A DNA stretch of 64,000 bases from JABGQS01 sp963674545 (GTDB lineage Bacteria; Bacillota; Clostridia; Christensenellales; SZUA-584), in the NCBI GenBank assembly GCA_963674545.2, contig CAXXFB010000001.1:1984001-2048000 (forward strand), read 5' to 3'. A program made the position numbers and the translations under genes. Under the pieces are notes generated by a model. The model worked only from the letters and a program-made list of their open reading frames with translations. It was not told where the DNA came from and made no database searches. Shown here piece by piece: positions 41,984 to 51,294 of this stretch. Within the stretch, counting starts at the first letter, position 1; the number at the start of each line of letters is the position of its first letter.

Positions 41984-42694
41984 ATGAAAAGAACCTTAGG
42001 GCACCTTAGGCGTGCCGACGAAGATTTTAATATGATAAAAAACGGCGAACGCATAGCCGTCGGTCTGTCCGGCGGCAAAGATTCGATGACGCTTCTTTAT
42101 GCACTTCATCTTTATAAAAATTTCGCAAAAACCAAATTCGACATCTGCGCCGTAACTGTAGACCTTGGCTTTAACGGATTTGATATACAGCTTATCGAAG
42201 ACTACTGCAAGTCTCTTGACATAGAGTTCACCTGCGTTAAAACGCAGATATCAAAGATAGTGTTCGACGTAAGAGCGGAAACAAACCCATGCTCACTGTG
42301 CTCCAAGCTTAGAAAAGGCGCGCTGTTCAATGAACTTATAGCAATGGGTATAGATAAATGCGCATTCGCCCACCACCGGGACGACTGTCTTGAAACGTTG
42401 TTTTTGTCCATGCTGTATGAAGGAAGGATACGTACGTTCAAACCCGTAACCTATCTTGACCGCAAAGGCATAACTCTTATCCGGCCGTTTGTATACCTGC
42501 CGGAGCACGAGATAATCTCCTCTGTGCGCCGCCACAACATCCCGACTACGGGCAATCCCTGTCCGGCTTCAGGCAACACAAAACGGGAGGAAATAAAAGA
42601 GCTGCTCCGCCATATAAGCAAGACCAGCCCTAAAGCCCGTGATATTCTTTTAACTGCTCTTAAAAACAAAGACGAATATTCGCTCTGGGATTAA
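41984..42694 (+). CDS. TtcA-family tRNA 2-thiolation protein
   Basis: 236 residues with the PP-loop SGGKDS near 29, a CSLC pair near 105 and a further Cys in GNPCPASGN, the set expected for TtcA, which thiolates cytidine 32 in tRNA using an Fe-S cluster. The ATG lies about 7 nt after a TATAAT box without a ribosome binding site, so the mRNA may be leaderless. Its stop overlaps that of the convergent lipoprotein gene (TTAA). Confidence 0.88.
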   Translation: MKRTLGHLRRADEDFNMIKNGERIAVGLSGGKDSMTLLYALHLYKNFAKTKFDICAVTVDLGFNGFDIQLIEDYCKSLDIEFTCVKTQISKIVFDVRAETNPCSLCSKLRKGALFNELIAMGIDKCAFAHHRDDCLETLFLSMLYEGRIRTFKPVTYLDRKGITLIRPFVYLPEHEIISSVRRHNIPTTGNPCPASGNTKREEIKELLRHISKTSPKARDILLTALKNKDEYSLWD

Positions 42695-43089
42695 GGCAGT
42701 ATCAGTGTAACCTCCGGCATCTGTTTTGCGTTCTCATAATCGTTGTCCATCACTTCGAACACAAGACCATACCTTAGGAAACTATCGTCCACTTTTTCAT
42801 ACGCAAGATACGAAAGATCGTATTCCAGCCCTGCAACACGTGCCTGCACTCCGCTGTAGAAATATTTCTGAGCATCGTCCATGGTAACGTTGTTGCCTTC
42901 CGCCGGCTTAAGATAGATAACCAGGAATATGTTACCCTCTCCTGCAGTGTCTTCTCCAAGTGTTTTTGTGAAGACCTGCTCATTCTCGAAATCTCCAAGG
43001 CTGGTGCTGAGAGGCTCAGCCTTGCTGCAACCTGTAAATGCCGCCAAAACCATTATAATGACTAATACTACTAACAAATTCTTTTTCAT
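42691..43089 (-). CDS. Putative lipoprotein
   Basis: About 132 residues from ATG 43089, behind AAAGGAA. Signal peptide with lipobox FTGC near residue 21, then a small domain (DDAQKYFYSGVQARVAGLEYD) of unknown type. Membrane-anchored outside the cell. Function unknown. Confidence 0.78.
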   Translation of the reverse strand: MKKNLLVVLVIIMVLAAFTGCSKAEPLSTSLGDFENEQVFTKTLGEDTAGEGNIFLVIYLKPAEGNNVTMDDAQKYFYSGVQARVAGLEYDLSYLAYEKVDDSFLRYGLVFEVMDNDYENAKQMPEVTLILP

Positions 43090-43197
43090 GATATTTCCTT
43101 TTAATGTGTTATTTATGCACCTCATTATATAACAAGCGTTGTTAGTTATCAACATTTTTACATTGTTATTTACATTTATTTGTGCAATAATTCTGTT

Positions 43198-44025
43198 ATG
43201 CAGAGTATAAATGAGGATCTAAAAAGAAAATCAGCAGAATTTGGAGCAGATGATATTGCCTTTGTAAACAGCGACGATACGGCGCTGCCCTGTGTAATTA
43301 TGCTTTTTTTCAGATACTTGCCTTCAAAGGCGCCAAGCCCTGGAATGATGGCGCTCTCGTCCTATTATATAGCTTCAAATAAAGGTTATCACGCCGCTAA
43401 AAAACTAACACAGTATATACTTGAAAAAGGTTTTTTCGCAAAACAAGACACTATGCTAAGTGCAAAAGAATATGCTCTCAAAAGCGGCGGTTTCATAGGT
43501 GGAAACGGTTTTTATTACCACAAAGATTTTGGCTCGCTTATAAGCATTCAAACGATACTTACAGATGCAGCTCAGCCGCAGCCCGGTTTGCCTGCTGCGC
43601 AAGGCTGTCTTGAATGCGGAGCTTGTGAAGCTGCATGCCCGTCTTCTGCTGTCGGCAACATCACGCAGTGTCTGCGGTATCACAGCAACCTTACTGTTCC
43701 GGAGCACCTGCGCGGCGGCCTTTACCAGCTTCTCGGATGCGAACTTTGCCAGACAGCGTGCCCGCTCAACAACAAACAGAAACAGCCGCCGGTACAGTTC
43801 GAGACTAAGAAGCTTCTTTCCGGCTATTATTTAAAAGAACTGCAGGAAATCGCAGGCAAGAACATGGCAAGAAAACAGCGCATAATCTCTCAGGCAGCTC
43901 TCTACAGTGCCAATACGATGCAAAAAGATACCGCTGCACAGCTAAAAACATTGTCTCAAAACGCACCAAGTCCCGTAAACGAACACGCTGCATGGGCGCT
44001 TGAAAGAATAGAGGAAACACAATGA
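43198..44025 (+). CDS. QueG-like 4Fe-4S protein
   Basis: About 275 residues. Two ferredoxin-type clusters (CLECGACEAACP and CELCQTACP) and a C-terminal helical repeat (NEHAAWALERI) place it with epoxyqueuosine reductase-like proteins, but it is shorter than QueG (about 380) and the N-terminal cobalamin-binding part looks reduced. It may be a QueG relative with another role. The ATG overlaps an extended -10 region (TGCAATAAT 7 nt upstream), suggesting a leaderless mRNA. It overlaps ispE by 4 bp. Confidence 0.78.
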   Translation: MQSINEDLKRKSAEFGADDIAFVNSDDTALPCVIMLFFRYLPSKAPSPGMMALSSYYIASNKGYHAAKKLTQYILEKGFFAKQDTMLSAKEYALKSGGFIGGNGFYYHKDFGSLISIQTILTDAAQPQPGLPAAQGCLECGACEAACPSSAVGNITQCLRYHSNLTVPEHLRGGLYQLLGCELCQTACPLNNKQKQPPVQFETKKLLSGYYLKELQEIAGKNMARKQRIISQAALYSANTMQKDTAAQLKTLSQNAPSPVNEHAAWALERIEETQ

Positions 44026-44873
44026 AACTCAAAGCGTACGCAAAACTGAATCTTGCGCTCGAAGTGAAAGGAAAGCGTCCGGACGGCTATCATGAGCTTG
44101 ATACAATAATGCAGAGCATTTCGCTTCATGATATCATCAGCATAGAGAAAAGCAGCTCTGTCAGCGTAACCATGGACAAAGCCGGTGTTGATGAAAAAAA
44201 CAACACCGCATACAAGGCGGCTTTGCTGTTTTCTGAATATACAGAATCAGGCGGCGCTGATATAAAAATAGAGAAACACATACCTGATATGGCCGGTCTT
44301 GGCGGCTCCAGTGCAGATGCAGCCGCAGTGCTTTATGGTCTTGACGCTCTTTACGGAACACGCCTTGGCACGCAAGCCCTTATGCATCTTGGCAGAAAGA
44401 TCGGCGCAGACGTGCCTTTTTGTATTACAGGCGGCACAGCCAGAGCAAGGGGGATCGGCGAAAAACTTGAGCTTCTGTCTCTTAAAAAACCGCTTTGGTT
44501 CACTGTAGTTAAACCATTCCAGGGCGTTTCAACAGCCCGGGCTTTTGGCGCATACACTAAATCTGCCCATATAAGTATAGAAAGCGCAGCCTTCGCTTTG
44601 CAGAAAGGCGATATAGATATGTTCAGGCGATATTCGGACAATTCACTCGGCATAGCTGCTCTTAAAATAGCGCCGGATATCATGAAAGCGGCAGGCGCAC
44701 TTTCAGCCTTTGGCAAAGCTTTTATGAGCGGTTCGGGCAGCAGTATGTTCTGCGTGTTTGAAACCCTGCAGGAAGCACAAGCCGCCGCAGATAAAATAAA
44801 GGGCAGCTTCGAGCTGTGCGGCGCATACGGTTGCACTTCAACGGGAATTGAAATGATCGGAGATACTATATGA
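44022..44873 (+). CDS. ispE: 4-diphosphocytidyl-2-C-methyl-D-erythritol kinase
   Basis: 283 residues of the GHMP kinase family: AYAKLNLALEV at the start, ATP motif PDMAGLGGSSADAAA near 90, and a C-terminal GSGSSMFCVF. It phosphorylates CDP-methylerythritol in the MEP isoprenoid pathway; IspD and IspF are encoded at 56.3 kb. It overlaps both neighbours by 4 bp. Confidence 0.95.
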   Translation: MKLKAYAKLNLALEVKGKRPDGYHELDTIMQSISLHDIISIEKSSSVSVTMDKAGVDEKNNTAYKAALLFSEYTESGGADIKIEKHIPDMAGLGGSSADAAAVLYGLDALYGTRLGTQALMHLGRKIGADVPFCITGGTARARGIGEKLELLSLKKPLWFTVVKPFQGVSTARAFGAYTKSAHISIESAAFALQKGDIDMFRRYSDNSLGIAALKIAPDIMKAAGALSAFGKAFMSGSGSSMFCVFETLQEAQAAADKIKGSFELCGAYGCTSTGIEMIGDTI

Positions 44874-45559
44874 GTATATTTTCGGATACGCTTGAAAGGC
44901 TTATAAAAGAAAACGGTATAGAATACCCGCCGGATACAATCGTTAAATGCGAGCAATATTTCAGACTATTGGTCGAAGCAAACAAGACCACCAACCTTAC
45001 ACGTATAACCGACGAAGCAGCTGCTGCCCAGATGCACTTCTTTGGCGCTATGGAGCTTACAAAACATTTCGGCCTGCCTGATGGCGCAAAAGTAATCGAC
45101 GTCGGCACCGGCGCAGGGTTCCCCGGCATACCGCTCAAGATAATACGCCCATATCTAGATATTACGTTAATGGACTCAGTAGGTAAAAAAACAGATTTCA
45201 TAAAAACAGCGGCAAAAAGAGCAGCAATTGATGTCATCGTAATAAACGCACGTGCAGAAGAAATGACCGGGCTTTATGATACATTTGATGTTGTCCTCTC
45301 CCGTGCTGTAGCTTCTCTTAACGTTCTGCTTGAGTTGTGTATACCTTTGCTCAAAACAGGCGGAAGCCTTGTCGCTTTCAAAGGCGAAACGTATGAAGAC
45401 GAACTGGCAAAATCAAAAAACGCTCTTAGCGTCCTTTGCTGCTCTGTAAGCTGTGTCCATACCACTGGCGAAGGCGCAATTATTATTATAAAAAAAGAAA
45501 AACCTACACCGGAAAAATATCCACGCAGGTTTTCAAAAATCAAAAGCAGTCCTCTATAA
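44870..45559 (+). CDS. rsmG: 16S rRNA (guanine-527-N7) methyltransferase
   Basis: 229 residues. The SAM motif VIDVGTGAGFPGIPL lies near 77, with LMDSVGKKTDF and VLSRAVASLNVL following, as in RsmG/GidB. It methylates G527 in the 16S rRNA 530 loop; loss gives low-level streptomycin resistance in other bacteria. Third gene of the QueG-like-ispE-rsmG operon. Confidence 0.95.
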   Translation: MSIFSDTLERLIKENGIEYPPDTIVKCEQYFRLLVEANKTTNLTRITDEAAAAQMHFFGAMELTKHFGLPDGAKVIDVGTGAGFPGIPLKIIRPYLDITLMDSVGKKTDFIKTAAKRAAIDVIVINARAEEMTGLYDTFDVVLSRAVASLNVLLELCIPLLKTGGSLVAFKGETYEDELAKSKNALSVLCCSVSCVHTTGEGAIIIIKKEKPTPEKYPRRFSKIKSSPL

Positions 45560-45651
45560 TACGCTTAATCTTTTTCATAACTAATGCTTTGTTATGTTTT
45601 GAATACTTATAAAAGGATCAGAATAGTTTATAATCTCCCAAGATTTGTTTA

Positions 45652-46053
45652 TTACCAGTCGGAAAGCTGCGCTCCGCACCTAGGGCAGAAGTTCATATCG
45701 TCGCTGTAGTCAGTTCCGCAGTTTTCACAGCTGTTTCTAAGCTTGTTCCCACACTTTGGGCAAAAGTCCATGTCCTGCATGCATAATGCTCCGCAGTTGC
45801 TGCAGCTAATGAACTCACTATCCTGTTTTTCTTTATGATGGTAATGTTCCGAATTTTTCTTTGGCGTAAGACAAGCCGCAACCGTCAAGTTCACAAGAAA
45901 CGACACGAATATCCCAAGGCACAAAAATCCGCCGTAGCTATAACCTTTTTTCCTTGCCATAGACGCTCCGATAAAAGAAAGCCCAAGGTTCATTCCAAAG
46001 ATCCATATGCCATACTGCGCTATAAAATCAATAAACGGATTTGCTTGCGGCAT
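45652..46053 (-). CDS. Membrane protein with double zinc ribbon
   Basis: About 133 residues from ATG 46053, behind GGAGG. Two hydrophobic helices in the first 65 residues, then two zinc ribbons made of four CxxC pairs (CSNC, CPKC, CENC, CPRC). Cytoplasmic zinc ribbons on a small membrane anchor are common but not functionally defined. Confidence 0.8.
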   Translation of the reverse strand: MPQANPFIDFIAQYGIWIFGMNLGLSFIGASMARKKGYSYGGFLCLGIFVSFLVNLTVAACLTPKKNSEHYHHKEKQDSEFISCSNCGALCMQDMDFCPKCGNKLRNSCENCGTDYSDDMNFCPRCGAQLSDW

Positions 46054-46167
46054 AAATGACACCTCCATCAATATAGTAAGAATTTTCTTCCTAATATATA
46101 ATTATAGTTATTTGCGGAAAACTTTACAAGTCACTCCACCGACGCACACATCGGCAGGGACTCCAAT

Positions 46168-46195
46168 AAAAAACCCGCATGTTATATGCAGGTTT
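46168..46195 (-). terminator. Terminator after acyltransferase-like gene
   Basis: AACCTGCAT and ATGCGGGTT on the minus strand (one mismatch) with a 5-nt loop, followed by six T. Confidence 0.7.
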
Positions 46196-46208
46196 TGTTC
46201 ATACATGT

Positions 46209-47375
46209 TTACTCCGCTTGCTGTTTATCGAACTCATACTTATATGTTCTGTATGTCCTGTAATGGTCTGCGCCGAAGTTCTCTACGCCCAGTCTGGAAG
46301 GAAGGTTCTCTTCATCAATACAGGAAACTTCTACATAGTCTATCCCGGCTCTCATAGCGTCTTTATATCCTTCAAGGAACATCGCATGGTTTACACCTAT
46401 CTTTTGGTATTCCCTGTCGACCATCTGAATAAGCACCCTTATTCCGTTTATCTTTCTCTTGAATATAAGAAACTTTGCCCAGCCTATAGGAAGCAGTTTT
46501 CCCTTCATACGTTTTAGTACCTGGTTATAGTCCGGCAGCCCTACCATAAAACCTATAGGTTTATCACCCTTTCGCGCTATATAGCAGTAGTTGCCGTTAT
46601 ACAACGGCACCAGCGCTTTGAATTCGTCTATAACACCTTCCAGCGTCGGCGGAACAAGATAGTCCCACGAATCGGGTAAGCTGTTGTCGAGTATCTGCTT
46701 TATGTCTCTTGCTTCCTTCTCTATATTCTTAGGGTCAAGCTTGTCTACCCTGAATCCATATTTCTTCATTGTATAGTTGACTACCTTATCGTGTCTTTCG
46801 AACGAAAATATCCCGGGGTTAAAAAAATATGCAAAATGATCATCATTCTTTGCAAATCCATATCGCTCTATCAAAGCAGGGTAATATTTCTTTGTGTAAG
46901 CGTTCTGCAGCACCGGCTGACCTTCGCCCATGACTACAAAGCCCTTGCGGTCGTCACCATTCGAAGGAGACAGCGGTCCTATCACTTTGTCCATGCCTTC
47001 TTCCTTAAGCCACTCGAAAGCTTCATCCAGCATCATTTCGCACGCTTCATAATCGTCTATACACTCAAACATGCTAAAATAACCCTGCCTGAATCCACGA
47101 ATACGATTCAGCTCTTCATCTATACCGACAAGAACTCTTGCAACAGGTTTCTTGCCTTCATACACCATGAAAAAGCGCTGAACACCGTTTGCAAACAAAG
47201 GATTGCCTTTCCCCTGAAGCACTTTTTTAGTGTCGCTTTTAAGCTGAGGTACCCAGTTATCGTCATCTTTATACATCTTGAATTCAAGCTTAACGAAGTC
47301 TTTAACCTTTTTTGAGTCTTTGTCAAAAGAAATAACCCTATACAAAACGCCACTCTCCATCATAAATCTTATCAA
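46209..47375 (-). CDS. GNAT-fold acyltransferase-like protein (YghO type)
   Basis: Up to 388 residues, resembling YghO-like proteins with a duplicated or extended GNAT fold: KEEGMDKVIGPLSPSNGDDRKGFVV near 130 and VDREYQKIGVNHAMFLEG near 320 (acetyl-CoA-binding-like). The start is uncertain: ATG codons near 47375-47360, or a TTG at 47345 with GGAG 9 nt upstream. Substrate unknown. Confidence 0.7.
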   Translation of the reverse strand: MIRFMMESGVLYRVISFDKDSKKVKDFVKLEFKMYKDDDNWVPQLKSDTKKVLQGKGNPLFANGVQRFFMVYEGKKPVARVLVGIDEELNRIRGFRQGYFSMFECIDDYEACEMMLDEAFEWLKEEGMDKVIGPLSPSNGDDRKGFVVMGEGQPVLQNAYTKKYYPALIERYGFAKNDDHFAYFFNPGIFSFERHDKVVNYTMKKYGFRVDKLDPKNIEKEARDIKQILDNSLPDSWDYLVPPTLEGVIDEFKALVPLYNGNYCYIARKGDKPIGFMVGLPDYNQVLKRMKGKLLPIGWAKFLIFKRKINGIRVLIQMVDREYQKIGVNHAMFLEGYKDAMRAGIDYVEVSCIDEENLPSRLGVENFGADHYRTYRTYKYEFDKQQAE

Positions 47376-47625
47376 CTATAATATACAATGAAAGCGGCAC
47401 TATCAATAACAAAACTGTTACAAATTATTAATATACCTGCCCGGTTAAACGCTTATATAGCCGCTTATTTGCATTTTTTCTCTCTTTATATAAAAATTTC
47501 TGTATGTTACGTATGAATTAATGATGGGTTTAATTTATATTAAATATTGTTTTTCCAAGATACATAAAAGGGGTTTGAGCCGTAAAAGTAGAATTATTCT
47601 ATATACAGACAAAGGAGTCCGCTTT

Positions 47626-48639
47626 ATGAATTCACGTGAACGGATCAAAGCCATTTTAAACAAAGAGGATTTTGACAAGCCGGGTGTAATAGCTGCTGTA
47701 TCAAACGCAACTCATGATTCCTGCATTTCTCTAGGAATCGATTTTCCTAAAGCCCACCTAAACCCCGACGCTGCCGCCGCGCTTGCAGCGTATCCTTTCG
47801 AACATCTTGGCTTCGACAGTGCGATGCCATATTTCAGTGTTGTTCTTGAAGCCGCTGCACTTGGAGAGAAAGTCGAATGGGGCGGCGAACTTGATATGCC
47901 GGCCCAGAAATATGCACCGGACCACCATGCAGAAGACTTCAAGATGCCGGAGGATTTCCTCGACAGAGAGCCCGTCAAAGCTCTTCTTGAAGCGATAAAA
48001 CTCCTGCGCAAGCGGTACGGAAACGAGCTGTTCATCTTCGGCAAAGTGATGGGCGCATGGACGCTTGGACTTCACCTGTGCGGAACTGAAAACTTTTTGA
48101 TAGACACGATACTCAATAAAGAGCGAGTCCACTACCTTTTAAACAAATACAAACAAGTCACAAAAGCATTTGCACAAGCCCAGCTTGACGCCGGTGCTGA
48201 TATCATAACCATGGCCGACCACATTACCGGAGACCTTGCCAGCACTCAGACTTACGTTGAGTTCCTTCAGCCGATACACAAAGAAATAATTTCGCAGTTC
48301 GATAAGAACACATTTGTGCTGCACTGCTGCGGCAGAACGCTTGACCGTATACCTCTTTTCGCAGATGCGGGTTTTGATCTTTTCCATTTTGAAAGCAAGA
48401 ACGAAGCAGGAGCAGCTATTAAAGCTGCAAAGGGAATGATGCTGGCCGGCAATATAAACATCCCGGACACGCTGCTTTGCGGCACACCTCAAGACGTGGA
48501 AAATGAAGTATCCCATATATTGAAGTGCGGCATAAACCTCGTTTCACCGGAATGCGCTCTGCCGCTCCAGACGAAAAATGAAAACCTTCTTGCCATATCA
48601 CAGTCCGTAAATAAGCTTTACCATAAACTAACATATTAG
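47626..48639 (+). CDS. Uroporphyrinogen decarboxylase-family methyltransferase (MtaA/MtbA-like)
   Basis: 337 residues from ATG 47626, behind AAAGGAG. URO-D fold. The zinc-ligand pattern of MtaA/MtbA is visible: LHCCGRT near 240 (His-x-Cys) and a later Cys in SPECALPLQT near 305, plus AGNINIPDTLLCGTP. Such enzymes move methyl groups from corrinoid proteins to a thiol acceptor. It is followed after 9 bp by an MFS transporter gene, suggesting uptake and use of a methylated compound. The partner corrinoid protein is not in the window. Confidence 0.85.
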   Translation: MNSRERIKAILNKEDFDKPGVIAAVSNATHDSCISLGIDFPKAHLNPDAAAALAAYPFEHLGFDSAMPYFSVVLEAAALGEKVEWGGELDMPAQKYAPDHHAEDFKMPEDFLDREPVKALLEAIKLLRKRYGNELFIFGKVMGAWTLGLHLCGTENFLIDTILNKERVHYLLNKYKQVTKAFAQAQLDAGADIITMADHITGDLASTQTYVEFLQPIHKEIISQFDKNTFVLHCCGRTLDRIPLFADAGFDLFHFESKNEAGAAIKAAKGMMLAGNINIPDTLLCGTPQDVENEVSHILKCGINLVSPECALPLQTKNENLLAISQSVNKLYHKLTY

Positions 48640-48648
48640 GAGATATCT

Positions 48649-49898
48649 ATGGAGAATACGAAACTGACAAAAACGGAGAGAAGCTGGATTATGTATGACT
48701 GCGGCAACAGTGCATACTCTATCGCAATCACCACGGCTCTGCTTCCCGTATACTTTGGTATGTTCAAAGGCAGCGGAAGCATGGACCTTGGGTACTACAA
48801 CAGTATAGCCAGCGTGCTGATTGCGCTTCTTGCGCCTATCCTCGGAACCATTGCCGACTACAGGAACTATAAGAAACGCTTCTTCACGTTCTTCTTTGTG
48901 CTTGGTATAGTTTTTACCGCGGCTCTGGCAGTCGTACCTAACGGTCAGGTGCCCACGCTTGTGATTTTCTATATAGTCACTTGTGTCGGTTTTGCGGGAG
49001 CCAACATATTCTATGATGCATTCCTCGTCGACGTCTCCGGCAACGAACGCATGGACAGAGTTTCATCCAGCGGTTTTGCCTACGGATATATAGCAAGCGT
49101 CATACCATTCGCCATAAGCCTCGGCGTTATCTTCCTTATGGGTATGGACAATATGCTCGGCTATCAGCTCGGCTTTGGCATAACAGCCGTATGGTGGGGG
49201 CTGTTCACTATCCCTATGCTGAAAAACGTAAAGCAGATTCACTACATCGAGCCGGAGAAAAAACCGATAGGCAATTCTTTTAAAAGACTTGGCAAGACCT
49301 TTGCCAACATCAGAAAATATAAGCTCGTCTTCGCCTTCCTTATTGCATATTTCCTGTATATCGACGGCGTTGACACCATCATAAAGATGTGTGTACCTTA
49401 TTCAACTGACGTCCTTAGTCTTGATTCAAGCAACGTTTTCCTGCTTCTCGGTATACTGCTGGTAATACAGATAATCGCATTTCCCTTTGCGCTCATGTAC
49501 GGCAGGCTCGCAAAACGCTTCGGTACAAAGCGCATGATAATCGTGGCAATAATAACATACATCGGTGCATGTATCTTTGCTTCGCTCATGTTCGACATAT
49601 GGAACGTTTTCGTGCTCGGTGTGCTGATAGGCTCTGCACAAGGTGGAATACAGGCGCTGTCACGTTCCTATACGCAAAGCTGATACCCAAGAAAAACTCC
49701 AACGAGTTCTTCGGTTTCTACAACATATTCGGTAAGTTTGCCGCTATTATCGGTCCCGCTCTTATGGCTCTCATATCCACGCTTACTGGAATACCGAGGC
49801 TGAGCATATTCGCAATACTTCCTCTTTTCATAGTAGGTCTTATACTGATGATAAGACTTCCGGAAGCAGACAACGTTCAGGCGGCAGAAGAAGTTTAA
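48649..49898 (+). pseudogene. MFS transporter (UMF1/Atg22-like), frameshifted
   Basis: Frame 1 codes for 344 residues (start MENTKLTKTERSWIMYDCGNSAY, a UMF1-family opening) and ends early in GGIQALSRSYTQS. The next frame continues the family sequence AKLIPKKNSNEFFGFYNIFGKFAAIIGP to 49898. Between the conserved SRSY and AKLIP only two bases (49672-49673) replace a codon, so one base is missing. The product would be about 416 residues with 12 helices. Either a real pseudogene, a strain-specific lesion or a sequencing error. Confidence 0.88.
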
Positions 49899-49908
49899 AA
49901 AGCATTAT

Positions 49909-49940
49909 AAAAGGACAGCCTGTTCCGGCTGTCCTTTTTT
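49909..49940 (+). terminator. Terminator of methyltransferase-MFS operon
   Basis: AAAGGACAGCC and GGCTGTCCTTT form a perfect stem with a 6-nt loop and T run; A run upstream allows use from the other strand. Confidence 0.88.
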
Positions 49941-49955
49941 ACTTGCCTAATTTCT

Positions 49956-50393
49956 TTATTCCTCTTTCTTGTCCGTTGCCATACTGACCGAAAAATACAT
50001 TATCTTCTGCTCTTCTTCTTTATCCTCGCTGTACATCGTCACTTCCAAAACATATTCACCTTCAGTCGTTGTAACGCTGTATGTAAGATCCGTTGCTATA
50101 GAAGTTTTCCCATTTTGCACATTTGTATTAGTATAAAAACCCGTCTTTTTAAACTCGGTTATATCACCCTCGATATAAGCATCTATCTGCTCCATTGCAG
50201 GAAGAAACTCTTCAGAAGATGCCACGTCATCAATAAAGTCTTCCTGATACTTTGTATAATCACCGTCGTTTATGCTGTAAAGCACATCTTCGATAAGCTC
50301 GTCATACTCCGAAGCTGCCTCCATCAACCCACAGCCCGTTAAAAGAAAAGTCCCGACAGCTGCTAAAACAACAACCATATATATCTTTTTCAT
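49956..50393 (-). CDS. Putative lipoprotein
   Basis: 145 residues from ATG 50393, behind GGAGG. Lipobox LLTGC near 20, then an acidic, mainly helical first half and a beta-rich second half (DLTYSVTTTEGEYVLEVTMYS) like small NTF2- or DUF5105-type surface domains. Function unknown. Next upstream on the same strand is an exported membrane protein. Confidence 0.78.
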   Translation of the reverse strand: MKKIYMVVVLAAVGTFLLTGCGLMEAASEYDELIEDVLYSINDGDYTKYQEDFIDDVASSEEFLPAMEQIDAYIEGDITEFKKTGFYTNTNVQNGKTSIATDLTYSVTTTEGEYVLEVTMYSEDKEEEQKIMYFSVSMATDKKEE

Positions 50394-50460
50394 ATATTCC
50401 TCCAAAACAAATTTTTGTTCATTATATCATAATGTTCACTGTCTTATGCAATGAACAGTT

Positions 50461-51237
50461 TTAAAAAAGCCCGCTTATTACCGCATAAGCTCCGAAGCTC
50501 ACCGCATTCGCCGTCAACGTGAACAGCAGAAGACGCACTTTGCCGATATCCTTATACCTGAAAATATAGAACAGGTACTCGAAACCGGCCACCATCACTT
50601 CAAGAACGAGCACCACCCAGAAATAACTTATCATGAAGTTAGACATGACTATCAGCAGTATAATGTTCATCACAGGGTTGGAGACAAGGTTGGTAAAGCA
50701 TACATATCTTGACGGCTTTATCTTGAATATAAGCGCAGTCAGCCATTCAAGCAGCACGGTCAGCCCCCACGGAAAAATAAGCACGAACACCCAGAGAACT
50801 ATTTCCAGCCCTCCCGGCTTCAAAGTTTTGAACGTGCCTTTTAGTTCAAATTCGTTGCCGCTTACGTTATAGATATAGCTGTCTTCGCCAAGGAAGCCTA
50901 CCACTTCTGACTGCTGCTCCGAACCATCTGTAAACACTACCTCTGCAGAAAATCCGGAATACATACCGCCGTCGTTGTAAAGCTCTACGAGCCGTTCGGA
51001 AGCAACTCTCGTCCTTGTCATACGCTCGTCGTCCATGGAAGAAAACTGCTCCATCACTTCTCTGCTTCCGTCTTCAAGATAGCCATAGAAAGTGATCTGG
51101 TCTATCTCGCTTATATCGTCTATTAAAATCTCGTGCTCGTTAGGGTCGGGCGCAACGGAATTCGCAAACGCTGTCAACGGAAAGGCAGCCAGTATAACTA
51201 TCAGTACCACAAGGAATAAGATTCTTTTATTTCTCAT
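50461..51237 (-). CDS. Exported membrane protein of unknown function
   Basis: 258 residues: signal peptide (cleavage probably after TAFA near 25), an extracellular domain of about 115 residues, then four hydrophobic helices from about 143 to the C-terminus. I do not recognise the family. An inverted repeat TGTTCA-N13-TGAACA lies just after its stop, in the promoter region of the next lipoprotein gene. Confidence 0.7.
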   Translation of the reverse strand: MRNKRILFLVVLIVILAAFPLTAFANSVAPDPNEHEILIDDISEIDQITFYGYLEDGSREVMEQFSSMDDERMTRTRVASERLVELYNDGGMYSGFSAEVVFTDGSEQQSEVVGFLGEDSYIYNVSGNEFELKGTFKTLKPGGLEIVLWVFVLIFPWGLTVLLEWLTALIFKIKPSRYVCFTNLVSNPVMNIILLIVMSNFMISYFWVVLVLEVMVAGFEYLFYIFRYKDIGKVRLLLFTLTANAVSFGAYAVISGLF

Positions 51238-51294
51238 ATGAATACCCCCTTTGCATACCAGATACCAATTTAATAAATATATTATATCATATTC

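Noticed and set aside
49660..49690. Programmed frameshift in the MFS gene
   Set aside because: No slippery heptamer or following pseudoknot is seen, and the family does not use recoding; a simple one-base loss explains it.
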